From Archivesica marissinica (lineage: Eukaryota; Mollusca; Bivalvia; Venerida; Vesicomyidae), in the NCBI GenBank assembly GCA_014843695.1, contig CM026387.1:75218243-75282242 (forward strand): a stretch of DNA of 64,000 nucleotides, written 5' to 3'. The notes beneath the pieces were generated by a model. It worked only from the letters and a program-made list of their open reading frames with translations. It was not told where the DNA came from and searched no databases. Both the position numbers and the translations under genes were made by a program. Of the stretch, positions 44,601-56,394 are shown one piece after another (position 1 is the first letter of the stretch; each line of letters begins with the position of its first letter).

Positions 44601-47600
44601 CATATAGCCACTTCCCATATATTATATATCTATTCCCACATATAGCCACTTCCCATATATTATATATATCTATTCCCACATATAACCGCTTCCCATATAT
44701 ATTATATATCTATTCCCACATATTATATATATATATATTCCCACATATAGCCGCTTCCCATATATTATTATATATCTATTCCCACATATAGCCACTTCCC
44801 ATATATATTATATATCTATTCCCACATATAGCCACTTCCCATATATTATATATATATCTATTCCCACATATAGCTGCTTCCCATATATATTATATATCTA
44901 TTCCCACATATAGCCACTTCCCATATATATATATATATCTATTCCCACATATAGCCACTTCCCATATATTATATATATATATCTATTCCCACATATAGCC
45001 ACTTCCCATATATTATATATATATCTATTCCCACATATAGCCGCTTCCCATATATTACATATCTATTTCCACATATAGCCACTTCCCATTATATATATAT
45101 CTATTCCCACATATAGCCGCTTCCCATATATTATATATCTATTCCCACATATAGCCACTTCCCATATATTATATATATATCTATTCCCACATATAGCCAC
45201 TTCCCATATATTATATATATATCTATTCCCACATATAGCCACTTCCCATATATTATTACATATCTATTCCCACATATAGCCACTTCCCATATATTATTAC
45301 ATATCTATTCCCACATATAGCCACTTCCCATATATTATATATCTATTCCCACATATAACCGCTTCCCATATATTATATATCTATTCCCACATATAGCTGC
45401 TTCCCATATATATTATATATCTATTCCCACATTATAATATAGCCACTTCCCATATATTATATGTATCTATTCCCACATATAGCCGCTTCCCATATATTAT
45501 ATATCTATTCCCACATATAGCCACTTCCCATATATTATATATATATCTATTCCCACATATAGCCGCTTCCCATATATTATATATCTATTCCCACATATAG
45601 CCACTTCCCATATATTATATATATATCTATTCCCACATATAGCCGCTTCCCATATATTATATATCTATTCCCACATATAGCCACTTCCCATATATTATAT
45701 ATATATCTATTCCCACATATAGCAACTTCCCATATATTATATGTATCTATTCCCACATATAGCCGCTTCCCATCTATTATATATCTATTCCCACATATAG
45801 CCACTTCCCATATATTATATATATATCTATTCCCACATATAGCCGCTTCCCATATATTATTATATATCTATTCCCACATATAGCCACTTCCCATATATTA
45901 TATATCTATTCCCACATATAGCCACTTCCCATATATTATATACATATATATTCCCACATATAACCGCTTCCATATATTATATATATATATCTATTCCCAC
46001 ATATAGCCACTTCCCATATATTATTATATATATATTCCCACATATAGCCACTTCCCATATATATTATATATCTATTCCCACATATAGCCACTTCCCATAT
46101 ATTATTATATATCTATTCCCACATATAACCGCTTCCATATATTATATATATCTATTCCCACATATAGCCACTTCCCATATATTATTATATATATATTCCC
46201 ACATATAGCCATTTCCCATATATTATATATATATCTATTCCCACATATAGCTGCTTCCCATATATTATATATATATATCTATTACCACATATAGCCACTT
46301 CCCATATATTATATATCTATTCCCACATATAGCCACTTCCCATATATTATATATATATCTATTCCCACATATAGCCACTTCCCATATATTATTATATATC
46401 TATTCCCACATATAGCCACTTCCCATATATTATATATCTATTCCCACATATAGCCACTTCCCATATATTATATATCTATTCCCACATATAGCCACTTCCC
46501 ATATATTATATATCTATTCCCACATATAGCTACTTCCCATATATTATTATATATCTATTCCCACATATAGCTACTTCCCATATATTATATATATATCTTA
46601 TCTAAATTTCGTTGTCCTCCAAAAAATAAATTGACTTTTGGAGGCGTTGCCCCGATTAACCAGAGGGCGACGATAAATAAACGTATACAAAATATAAATT
46701 CTTACTCATTCCCGGCATGGTCACACCTGGCATGGTCACACCCGGCATGGTCACACCTGGCATCGTCTGTAGTTGGGGAAAGATCATGGGAGCCGGCATG
46801 ATGGCGGGTGGCAGGTTTTCTGCAGGCTGAAAACAAGCTATGTGAATTTAGGCCAACGTAATAAAACAGGTTCACAATGTAATTTGCATATATATAGTAT
46901 ATTCACAATGTAAGCTGCATATATATAGTATGTTCACAATGTAAGCTGCATATATATAGTATGTTCACAATGTAATCTGCATATATATATAGTATGTTCA
47001 CAATGTAATCTGCATATATATAGTATGTTCACAATGTAAGCTGCATATATATAGTATGTTCACAATGTAATTTGCATATATATAGTATGTTCACAATGTA
47101 AGTTGCATATATATATAGTATGTTCACAATGTAATTTGCATATATATAGTATGTTCACAATGTAAGCTGCATATATATAGTATGTTCACACTGTAATCTG
47201 CATATATATAGTATGTTCACAATGTAATCTGCATATATATAGTATGTTCACAATGTAATCTGCATATATATATATATAGTATGTTCACAATGTAATCTGC
47301 ATATATATAGTATGTTCACAATGTAAGCTGCATATATATAGTATGTTCACAATGTAAGCTGCATATATATAGGATGTTCACACTGTAAGCTGCATATATA
47401 TATACATGTATATATATAGTATGTTCACAATGTAATCTGCATATATATAGTATGTTCACAATGTAATCTGCATATATATAGTATGTTCACAATGTAATCT
47501 GCATATATATAGTATGTTCACAATGTAATCTGCATATATATAGTATGTTCACAATGTAATCTGCATATATATAGTATGTTCACAATGTAATCTGCATATA

Positions 47601-47880
47601 TATATATATATAGTATGTTCACAATGTAATCTGCATATATATATATATAGTATGTTCACAATGTAATTTGCATATATATATAGTATGTTCACAATGTAAT
47701 TTGCATATATTTTTTTATATAGTATGTTCACAATGTAATCTGCATATATATAGTATGTTCACAATGTAAGCTGCATATATATAGGATGTTCACACTGTAA
47801 GCTGCATATATATATACATGTATATATATAGTATGTTCACAATGTAATCTGCATATATATAGTATGTTCACAATGTAATC

Positions 47881-47929
<49 letters not shown>

Positions 47930-48040
47930 TGTTCACAATGTAATTTGCATATATATATAGTATGTTCACAATGTAATCTGCATATATATAGTATGTTCAC
48001 AATGTAATCTGCATATATATAGTATGTTCACAATGTAATC

Positions 48041-48093
<53 letters not shown>

Positions 48094-48575
48094 TGTTCAC
48101 AATGTAATCTGCATATATATAGTATGTTCACAATGTAATCTGCATATATATAGTATGTTCACAATGTAATCTGCATATATATAGTATGTTCACAATGTAA
48201 TCTGCATATATATATATATAGTATGTTCACAATGTAATCTGCATATATATATATAGTATGTTCACAATGTAATTTGCATATATATATAGTATGTTCACAA
48301 TGTAAGCTGCATATATATAGTATGTTCACAATGTAAGCTGCATATATATAGGATGTTCACACTGTAAGCTGCATATATTATACATGTATATATATATAGT
48401 ATGTTCACAATGTAATCTGCATATATATAGTATGTTCACAATGTAATCTGCATATATATATATATATAGTATGTTCACAATGTAATTTGCATATATATAT
48501 TGTATGTTCACAATGTAATCTGCATATATATAGTATATGTAATCTGCATATATATAGTATGTTCACAATGTAATC

Positions 48576-48618
<43 letters not shown>

Positions 48619-51600
48619 TGTTCACAATGTAAACTGCATATATATAGTTATGTTCACAATGTAAACTGCATATATATAGTTATGTTCACAATGTAAACTG
48701 CATATATATATATAGTATGCTATATATATATAATATATATACCTGTCTAAAGGGAAGTAACTTACTGTAAAAGGACAACATTTTAAGTTCCTGCCTTTAC
48801 CTATCTAAAGGGAAATAACTTACCGTAAAAGTAAGGACAAGATTTAAAGTTCCTGTCTAAAGGGAAATAACTTACTGTAACAGTAAAGTCAAGATTCAAA
48901 GTTCCTGCCTTTACCTGTCTAAAGGGAAATAACTTACTGTAAAATTAAGGACCAGATTTAGCGTTCCTTCCTTTTCGTCTCCCTGTTTACCACTCAGAGG
49001 GAACCAATCATCCACTGTTTCTCCGTTGAGGGCTGCATTAGGAATGTTAATGTATGCCCAAGCCACTCGATCATCGGCAGTGAAAGATTTCTACAAACAC
49101 AAACCAGAATTTATGTGTATATAATTTGGACATAATTCCATAGTTGGCAAAAGGAAATAGGATGAATGATATCACAGTGGTCACCATCATCATATACAGG
49201 TTTTAAACTATACATACATTCTAGGTATACTGTCCAAGTTCTATTCCATGTTGCCTCGTCTCTCTCTCTCTCTCTCCCTCGTGGCGATGGATTCCATCAA
49301 AAATGAGGTCTCGAGAGTGATTAATATAAGTTGCAAGAACTTGTTTCGCAATCGAGCTAAAATAAATTTGTATAAACTAATCTCTATCCTGATTATAACC
49401 GATATACTGTACAATTACCCCTAATAAATGGACTAGCATGTATCTATAGGATATTGATTGTATATGAGTCTTTTGCGCTCTCGGTGTCACATGCAGTATG
49501 TGGGCAGTGCAGATCTTTCCAAGGTCAATAACCGACTTACACACAGTTACACACACATGTATTCATGGCTGATGCTTGTGTAAAGGTAGATGACTCGGAT
49601 GCACGAGGTTGATAACCGACTTACACACAGTTACACACACATGCATTCATGGCTGATGCTTGTGTAAAGGTAGATGACTCGGATGCACAAAGTTAATAAC
49701 CGACTTACACACAGTTACACACACATGCATTCATGGCCAATGCTTGTGTAAAGGTAGATGACTCGGATGCACAAGGTTAATAACCGACTTACACACAGTT
49801 ACACACACATGCATTCATGGCCAATGCTTGTGTAAAGGTAGATGACTCGGATGCACAAGGTTGATAACCGACTTACACACAGTTACACACACATGTATTC
49901 ATGGCCAATGCTTGTGTAAAGGCATATGACTCAGATGAAGAGAATGAGAGCAAGTAAGTGTAGTGTAATTTTATTATTTAATTCTACATACTTCAACTTA
50001 CATGTCATTATTATGAACATTGGTTTAGCTACTACTTTGTCAATGTATGTTGTATTGGTAATGGCATCAAGAGGTGCTTCTATGAGGGAAAGGGTTAATA
50101 TTGTTTGCTTACATATTTGAGCCAGTCCATACAATTTTATGTCTTATCATATTTGATATTTTTTACCTTAAATTGTTTTGCAAAATGGAGACAGTTTCCA
50201 TATAAAGGACGCCAAAAGTTGACAAAACTGAGAGAGCAAATGCAGAAATGAATTCCGTATTAGCCCCAATATTCAATGTCATTTGTAGAATCTTTTGCTA
50301 TACTTCAAACCCAACCAATTATGGTGAAAACTTAAGATTTAATTTCAATTTCTCACAATGTGGTAATATGCAATTGGCCAAAGGAAATGTTTACCCAAAC
50401 ACTTAAATTTGTTTTGTTTCAGTTGTGTTCTACGTTTTAACGTCCACGGGGGCTGAACATTGAACACTTTGTGCGCAAGTCGTTCATTGTTGTATGTGGG
50501 TGGGTCCGTTATTACTCTAGTCAGACTTGCCCATGGGCAAATACAGACCTGCACATGGGGTTCTTATTGTTAATGTTTCTGGAATATACACAACCCTATC
50601 AAACAAAGGAGTAGGTGTAAAAATTAGGTGCTAGATAAAAGTGACATCATTATACAAACACATGACTGCAGACTGGTCTGTAGTCCAGTGGTAGCACGCT
50701 GGACTGGTAATCCAGGGATCGTAGGTTCGATGCCACGTCTGACCCTAACAAAATTAACAGTCTTTCAGATGGGACGTTAAACCGAGGTCTCGTGTCGGTG
50801 TTACACACCGTGCACGTAAAAGGAAGAGACTCTAGAATGGGTTTCTGTTTGCATCATTGCACTATCCTCCAAAAAATCTAAAATGACCAATCTCTTCAGG
50901 AGATGTCGCTCATATGGGCAACCGGTATCGCAGATAAATAAACGTAAAACACACAAAACACATGACTGCCATACACTTAACGCCATGAATACAAATCTTC
51001 TTACCTCATCAAAAATTTCAACGTACATATTGTCTACACCATGCGGGAGGTAACTAAAATAGAAAGATAGATGTCCAAAATACAAGATACCTGAGGAGGA
51101 GTTTGCTTCGAATATATGACAAGTTTTGCATGCTCAGGAAAATATAATAAAATAAAATTTTAATAAAATAAAAAATAAACATTATTTTAAGGTGACAAAT
51201 ATACTATAAAACTGTGTAATAGAGCGACAGATCCCATTTACTTCTCCACCCATTGATAAGCATCATTGTTTCATTTACTGTAGCAGTTTACATTCAAAAA
51301 CTGCATAGGTTTATATACATGTATAGTTTCAAACAAACAAATGTTTCTCGTTCCGTATTCGTGACATTAATTGACACAATCACAAGCATTGTGGGGTGTG
51401 TGTTCGACCCATGGAAGTGACACAATCACAAGCAGTGGTTAAGTGGGGTGTGACCCATGGTAGTGGTGTCCTCCGTGGAATACAGAAATTCTGTTGTTTG
51501 TTTCAGAGTGAATACTATAAATATAGGTTTGGACAGTGCTCATTTGCATAATTAATACACTCTCCGTGGCCTAGTGGTTATGGCATCTGTCTACGGAGTA

Positions 51601-54600
51601 GGAGGTCGAAGGTTCGAACCGTGTCAGGGGTTCGTTCTGATATGGCCAGTTGGTGAGCCACCAGCTAGTTAAATAATGGTTACCAATCAGCTTGGCACCT
51701 GGCATACAAGCATAGTATTCGGGAAGTCAGAAATGATTATTCAAAAGTTGAAAGAACTTGTTTCTCAATCGAGCTAAGAAAAAAAAGTTGTATGAAGAAA
51801 ACAAGTAGTATTTAGGCATTACCACTGCACATCTTTACACCACTGTGGATTCTTGCCACCATTGTAAGCTGTTGGTGTCTCAATCACGGCATGACCAACT
51901 CTCATCCGGCAATATGGATCCATACGAGTTATTCCATAATTCTTTACTAACTTGGCCTATAATAAAAAATAAATCAATTAAAAAATATCAACCAATTACA
52001 AAACCTACATTACAAAGCAAACACCATAATCTGAAGTTGATGAACTTGTCCAAGTAGCTGCCCTTTCAATGTCTGATCTCAATAAGGTTTAAGGTTTCGA
52101 TTAAATCCATTTTCGTTTTGCATACAATAGATATGTACTGTACATTATGAACAAAAAAATAAATATGTTTAAACCAATGTCTGATGGTAAGTTTACATAA
52201 TTACAGAGATTTGAACATATTTAGTAAGTGTCATTTCCAGGATGATTCTGTCCAAGTTTGATCACATTCCGAGAATTATATTTATATACACTGTCAATAC
52301 ACGTTTTTCATGACTTGACCTAATTTGCACAAGATTAGTAGAAATCGTTGCAAGGATGAATCAGACCAAGTTTGATCAAATTCTAATCATTGGCTTCAGA
52401 GGCTATACATTTCTTTCTTTGATTGTTTACCTCATAGCCATGTGTCTTTATTGAACTTAACTTGAACAAGTTTGGTACAGGCCATTGCAAGGATGTTAAT
52501 TTTAAACATTATTTATTAGTTCTGATGTTGCAGACTTAAGTTGTATTAAAATGTACATGGTAGACTCAGGTTAATGTCAATTGAATTTTGAACCTATTGG
52601 ATAAGGGGATGATAAATAATACTGACCCTAATTTGTTGCCACCTTTACATGAATCACATAATTTTCCCTAGTCCTATATATAAGACCTGTATATAATTTT
52701 TCTTCGATATGTTATTTCGAATGCATTTGAAAAATGCCTTGATAGTAAAATGTTACATTTTTTTCGAAGTCTAAATATTTGGACTAGATTTTCTCAAATA
52801 TACATAAAATTGTTCAAACCAGTAAAACTAAAGCCTTGCTTAATCCTTTCAACACTACAGGCCTCTAAATAGACATACACAAAGTGTAGATCCAGATAAG
52901 CCGGCTCTGATCTGCACTTTTTGCAAGTAATGATTATTACTATTTTTAGATAAAATTACCCATTTTGATAAATGAACTGGTCCAAAAGTAATTTTCTTAT
53001 TAATTTATTGATCTAAACATATCATGCACCAGTCCATGTCAGTTACTTGGTGTTGAATGGGTTAAAACCAATACCTAAACTGGTGCTTAGTGCTGATAAA
53101 TTACGTGTGTTTTATGTGCACCTGTACTACGCTGATGTTAACCCGTCCTTTGATGTTAGGTGGGATAGAGCAGTATCCAGCCTGTTGTTGAGCCTGCAGA
53201 ATCTGTGCCACTCTCTCATCCGCAAAGCTTTGTTGTTGCTGCTGAGTGCTGTTCACTCGAAGGAAATCACCTGGTAACTCGCCGACCATTACCTGCAGAG
53301 AATAACATCTTCAGTTACTACTTCATGTTTCTCCATAGCAGGGTATAGAGCATCATGCATAAATATAAACTGTTAGACTTGACTACTAGTAGCTAAACAC
53401 CACAGGTAGTATACTTTGTTCAAGTTAATTCAGCAGGAAAAATGGCGTACAGTATCTGGCCTTTTATCTGCCGCTTACATTCAAGTTGTCAACAATGTAC
53501 AAAATGTCCCACTTGAGAACTCAGACATATCCTCCTAAGGGCTCTAGTAATGGTTCACATGTATGCATTCAGTGACACAGGAAGCTGCAAGCAAAGCATC
53601 CAGCCCTTTGTTCACATGTATACATTCAGTGACTTTACCTGTGCAACATTGAGCTAGTTCTTTTTGTCCGTGATATGGCGATAAGATAATCTTCCGCGGT
53701 GGTTATTTCATTACGTCCGCGGTGTGGGTGGCAGTCCGTGGACAACAATATTCTGACAACGGAAATCGCATCCGCAGAGTCTCGCATATTTTGAAAAGTC
53801 TGCAGGATCTGTACTGTACCAACAAAATGTGGAGCCATGTTAGAATAATTTGTAGTAGGCTATAATAGCCAGCAGGGCTGGGGTATTCGTATTCGAATAC
53901 TTATTCTTCAGTATTCGTAAGTATTCAGTATTCATGACTTTTTTTTAATACAAGTATTCGTATTGTATTCGAATACATTTGAAATATCACTGTATTCATG
54001 AATACTTTTTGAATACTTTTGCATGTTACTTTTTAAACATCATAATTAAGTCATCTATGCAATAAAAAGTGACAATTAACAAAGTCTAATTTTAAAAGTA
54101 TATATCACTAGAAAATTACTATTTTTATTATTGTAGATTAGCAGACACTATAAATTACTATAATTTCTAAATATTTTTATTAGTACTATAAATAAATTGT
54201 TTAATTAATTGTCCTTGATAATTATTCTGTTAATATTTTAAAAGCAGGTGAGAAAATTGTGAAATTAGCTCCATAACATTTTAATTACAGAATCAGTGAT
54301 TTTAAACTTTGCTGAGGAAATCTTATAATTATCTCCATTGAATTATTATATTATAGGAGTTAATCTTAAATGTCAAACAGCTAATATTCCTAAAAGGTAT
54401 TAAAACATGAGCGTGGTCGACGAATACAAAGTTATTTTGATCTTGATATAAAAATATATATTCATTTATGACATAGATCTACCCATATTATTTTGGCATT
54501 TTAACCGTTCTATGATAATGCTATTGTTGAGTAACATTGACTGCATTGTGTGCAAGTGTAAACTGCAGCCCAAAACATATTTACCTTTAGAATAAGCATC

Positions 54601-55277
54601 GAGAGTGCAAGAAACGGCTACGTATTAGTACTACATAATGTCCTTGACTTGAGCTGACTATAAATAAAATTGTATTGCGAAACAAACATAGACGGATATG
54701 TAGTCCAGTGGTAACAAGCTGGACTGGTAATCCAGGGATCGCAGGTTCGATCCCCCATCTGACCCTAATACAATTAACAGTCTTTCAGATGGGACGTTAA
54801 ACCGAGGTCTCGTGTCGGTGCTTTACACCGTGCACGTAAAAGAACCAGAGGAGATTCTGGAATGGGTCTCTGTCTGTATCATGCACTATCCTCCAAAATC
54901 TAAAATAACTAATCTCTTCAGGAGGCGTTGCTCATATGGGCAACCGGTAGCGACGATAAATAAACGTAAACAAACAAAAACATTGATAAGTTGTTTATGT
55001 TTACATAATTTTGCTCAGTACCACTTAACCCATGAACCACAGAGGTAAGAGGTTTCAGATTTAATGAGAATACATCATGTAGTCCCAAAATGACGTGACC
55101 AGTCACTGGTAATTGGCAGGTGACCATCAATCATCAGCAGATCAGTATCGATAACGTAAATCTGTTTTATTCGTTGACAAAAAAACACTTCCAATTCATC
55201 ACGAAAGAATAACACGTCCTTACATGATTTCTCCTATCGGTCGGAGTTGCATTATTAGTTCCAGCAGTTTCTGACAT
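41403..55277 (-). CDS. TOLLIP: TOLLIP, Toll-interacting protein
   Basis: Seven minus-strand exons (55277-55224, 53292-53122, 51956-51823, 51053-51005, 49090-48938, 46826-46706, 41635-41403) join in frame to 915 nt, 304 residues. By family knowledge it is an adaptor that binds ubiquitin and phosphoinositides, dampens Toll/IL-1 signalling and serves endosomal sorting and aggrephagy. Visible: [10 protein letters not shown] and RVNISVVQ near the N-terminus, a C2 domain (about 70-185: [51 protein letters not shown]), a Met/Pro-rich linker with four TMPG repeats, 23 consecutive Gln (235-257) and a C-terminal CUE domain with [15 protein letters not shown] and SLLQM. Human TOLLIP is 274 residues; the polyglutamine explains most of the difference. 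Introns 5 and 6 are mostly minisatellite. Confidence 0.97.
41547..41615 (-). repeat. CAG trinucleotide repeat encoding 23 Gln
   Basis: 69 bp, on the coding strand CAA CAA then a long run of pure CAG interrupted by one CAA near the end. Replication-slippage prone. Confidence 0.97.
41780..42010. mobile_element. piggyBac-like MITE (TTAA target)
   Basis: 231 bp between TTAA at 41776-41779 and 42011-42014, with inverted ends CCCTTTCCCCCCGTAG and ctaagggagaaaggg. No ORF. TOLLIP intron 6. Confidence 0.72.
42205..46602 (+). repeat. 4.4-kb AT-rich minisatellite in TOLLIP intron 6
   Basis: About 110 copies of a unit of roughly 36-44 bp (ctattcccacatatagcc then gcttcccatatattatatatat). Units differ mainly in the number of TA steps and in gccGct versus gccAct. 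Each unit is partly self-complementary (atatatta blocks). Confidence 0.95.
46606..46690 (+). mobile_element. SINE family B tail fragment
   Basis: Contains the family tail cgacgataaataaacgta preceded by cctccaaaaaat; it lies between exon 6's donor and the AT-rich array. Confidence 0.6.
46706..46826 (-). CDS. TOLLIP: TOLLIP exon 6, Met/Pro-rich linker
   Basis: 121 nt; acceptor gttttcag, donor GTAAGA. Residues 188-227: [20 protein letters not shown] then four TMPG(V/M) repeats built on a 15-bp unit. Aligns with the human linker LPAAMVMPPQP-type region in composition only. Confidence 0.9.
46880..48725 (+). repeat. 31-bp AT-rich minisatellite in TOLLIP intron 5
   Basis: About 55 copies of gtatgttcacaatgtaat then ctgcatatatata, with the TA run expanding to about 20-24 repeats at three sites (around 47885, 48040, 48585). 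Confidence 0.94.
48750..48950 (-). repeat. Three extra copies of TOLLIP exon 5 3' end plus splice donor
   Basis: On the minus strand, after the real exon end (aaatctggtccttaattt then taca and GTAAGTTATTTCC) come three further copies, each with a stretch like aatcttgtccttactttt then tac followed by (A/G)GTAAGTTA(T/C)TTCCCTTTAGA. Units are 50-65 bp. All three donors keep GTAAGT. Confidence 0.9.
48938..49090 (-). CDS. TOLLIP: TOLLIP exon 5, C2 domain second half
   Basis: 153 nt, phase 0. Acceptor tttgtag, donor GTAAGT. Residues 137-187: [49 protein letters not shown], aligning with human FSMDDRIAWTHITIP and [21 protein letters not shown]. Confidence 0.96.
49230..49380 (+). mobile_element. SINE family A, 5' truncated
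   Basis: Starts at the body (tccatgttgcctcgtctc, with an expanded CT run) and runs through gagagtgattaatataag to caatcgagctaaaataaa. TOLLIP intron 4. Confidence 0.8.
49515..49935 (+). repeat. 84-bp minisatellite in TOLLIP intron 4
   Basis: Five copies of an 84-bp unit (aataaccgacttacacac then agttacacacacatgcattcatgg...gatgcacaag). Confidence 0.93.
50000..50097. mobile_element. Half copy of the 29635-29972 MITE
   Basis: The sequence from ttatgaacattggttt to cttctatgagggaaaggg then TTAA matches, inverted, the left part of the MITE at 29635-29972. The other end is missing. Confidence 0.6.
50105..50670. other. TOLLIP intron 4, no feature recognised
   Basis: Unique sequence; only short ORFs. 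Confidence 0.5.
50672..50955 (+). mobile_element. tRNA-derived SINE (family B), full copy
   Basis: Head tctgtagtccagtggtag with a tRNA-like arm ctggactggtaatccag and B box aggttcgatgcc; body gggacgttaaaccgaggt; tail gcagataaataaacgtaa. Confidence 0.87.
51005..51053 (-). CDS. TOLLIP: TOLLIP exon 4, C2 domain
   Basis: 49 nt; acceptor tctattttag, donor GTAAGA. Completes Cys120 and encodes [16 protein letters not shown], matching human TVPPGVDSFYLEIFDE. Confidence 0.96.
51560..51700 (+). mobile_element. tRNA-derived SINE (family E)
   Basis: Head ctccgtggcctagtggtt, B box aaggttcgaaccgt, body gttctgatatggccag. Relative at 21385-21525. A family A tail fragment follows at about 51745-51785. Confidence 0.7.
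51823..51956 (-). CDS. TOLLIP: TOLLIP exon 3, C2 domain first half
   Basis: 134 nt; acceptor tattatag, donor GTAATG. Encodes [43 protein letters not shown], matching human [19 protein letters not shown] and ETPTAHNGAKNPRW. Leaves two bases. Confidence 0.96.
51960..52838. other. TOLLIP intron 2, no feature recognised
   Basis: AT-rich. Two diverged phrases recur (ggatgattctgtccaagt/gatgaatcagaccaagt; tttgatca) around 52240-52390, like the degenerate repeat of 6950-7690. No exon. Confidence 0.4.
52844..53061. mobile_element. piggyBac-like MITE (TTAA target)
   Basis: Between TTAA at 52840-52843 and 53062-53065; ends TCCTTTCAACAC and gtgttgaatggg. Inverted relative of 60593-60825 (shares agtgtagatccagat, gaactggtccaaaagta, ccatgtcagttacttgg). 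Confidence 0.75.
53122..53292 (-). CDS. TOLLIP: TOLLIP exon 2, N-terminal Tom1-binding region
   Basis: 171 nt, phase 0; acceptor ctctgcag, donor GTGCAC. Encodes [49 protein letters not shown], matching human VYIGELPQDFLRITPTQQQ and GRLNITVVQ. Confidence 0.96.
53300..54690. other. TOLLIP intron 1, with possible hAT-end fragment
   Basis: At 53874-54010 cagggctggggtattcg is followed by repeated gtattcgaatac palindromes, a composition seen at hAT ends, but no matching right end was found. 53500-53640 has two diverged copies of ttcacatgtatgcattcagtg. The rest is AT-rich without features. Confidence 0.35.
54695..54975 (+). mobile_element. tRNA-derived SINE (family B), full copy
   Basis: Head tagtccagtggtaacaag, arm ctggactggtaatccag, B box aggttcgatccc, body gggacgttaaaccgaggt, tail cgacgataaataaacgta. 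TOLLIP intron 1. Confidence 0.88.
55224..55277 (-). CDS. TOLLIP: TOLLIP exon 1
   Basis: 18 codons from ATG at 55277: [18 protein letters not shown]; donor GTAAGG. The N-terminus is poorly conserved in the family, so the start is chosen as the first ATG in phase 0 with exon 2. Confidence 0.8.
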
Positions 55278-55920
55278 CGTTACTTTTGCCAAGAACTCAA
55301 ATAACTAAAATCTACGTTGTTTACCCAATGATTAATTTCTACTTCCTGAAAGGCGGGCTACTCCCGATGAACACAATATTAAAGGGGAACACAGTGTTAT
55401 CTAAGCTTCATGTTATCTGACGTCACACAGTTTTGATAACGACGTCAACGACTTATGACTACCGGACAGGTCATCACAAATGAAAATGAAGCAAATAGAG
55501 AAGCAGAGTAATTAATGTATGGATTCTATTTTCGCTCACATACACAGGCATGGAGGTAAAGTTTAGTAAAACAGGCCATGAAGTACCGTACATCCCCTTT
55601 AATTTATTTTTACTGTGTAGTCTCCCTTGAAATTTAATATTTGTCTACTAGAGAAGTTCAAGATGCTTGATGTTTCTTCGTTTTTGTAAGATATCACCGT
55701 CCTCTGTATTATGCTATGAACTTTTGATTCAGTTACAGCTGGTGTTCTTAGATCTATCATAGTTCCCAATGGTCCATGAAACAATGTAAAGATCTAGTGG
55801 TTTTTAAAATTGTGTCATGATTGTACCCACGACTGATTGTAGAGTCTAATATATACCAGTCACAATAAAGTGTTAGCCCTTTGGGCTACCTTCTTGTCTG
55901 GTTTTGTGGAGTGAAGAACA
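55278..55920. promoter_or_regulatory. TOLLIP 5' flank
   Basis: Unique sequence; no array. Contains gacgtcaacgac and tgacgtcacac (CRE-like TGACGTCA at about 55419) roughly 140 bp upstream of the start codon. Promoter role is inferred from position. Confidence 0.35.
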
Positions 55921-55923
55921 TCC

Positions 55924-56390
55924 CAGGCTGTCCAATTAGTGTAGTGGTTAGCACGCTCACTTCTCGCCAATGCAGTCCGCCTCCGTGGTAGAGTGGTTAA
56001 GGTCACTGACTTGTATACCACTGTAACCTATCATCACTGATGGTCACGGGTTCAAGCCCCGCTCATGTCGTGTCTCATTTATATGAAAATGTTGGCAGTT
56101 TCTTACAGAGGTTGGTGCACCCAAGTACTGGTTAACCGTTGGAGCCTTCCCAGGAAAGGTGTTGTTAGGTAAACTGCCCGCCGGCGATATAGCCCAAAAT
56201 GGTGATTGATGCATGCGTAAAACCCGAAATATAACATAACTCACCAATGCAACCCGGGTTCGATCCTCTGACCGGGAAGTATGTGAGATTGTACGGTGGT
56301 CACCAGATCAGACAGGTGGGTTTTCTCCGGGTACTCTGATTTCCTCCCACACGAATGACCACATATACGCTTTCATCCGCACCAACACTC
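55924..56390 (+). mobile_element. SINE family C interrupted by SINE family D
   Basis: Family C head (gtgtagtggttagcacgc) runs to cttctcgccaatgca, is interrupted by a family D SINE (about 55973-56240: cctccgtggtagagtggt, B box cgggttcaagccc) and resumes at ctcaccaatgcaacccggg. The repeated c(g/a)ccaatgca marks the target duplication. Confidence 0.82.
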
Positions 56391-56394
56391 ATGG

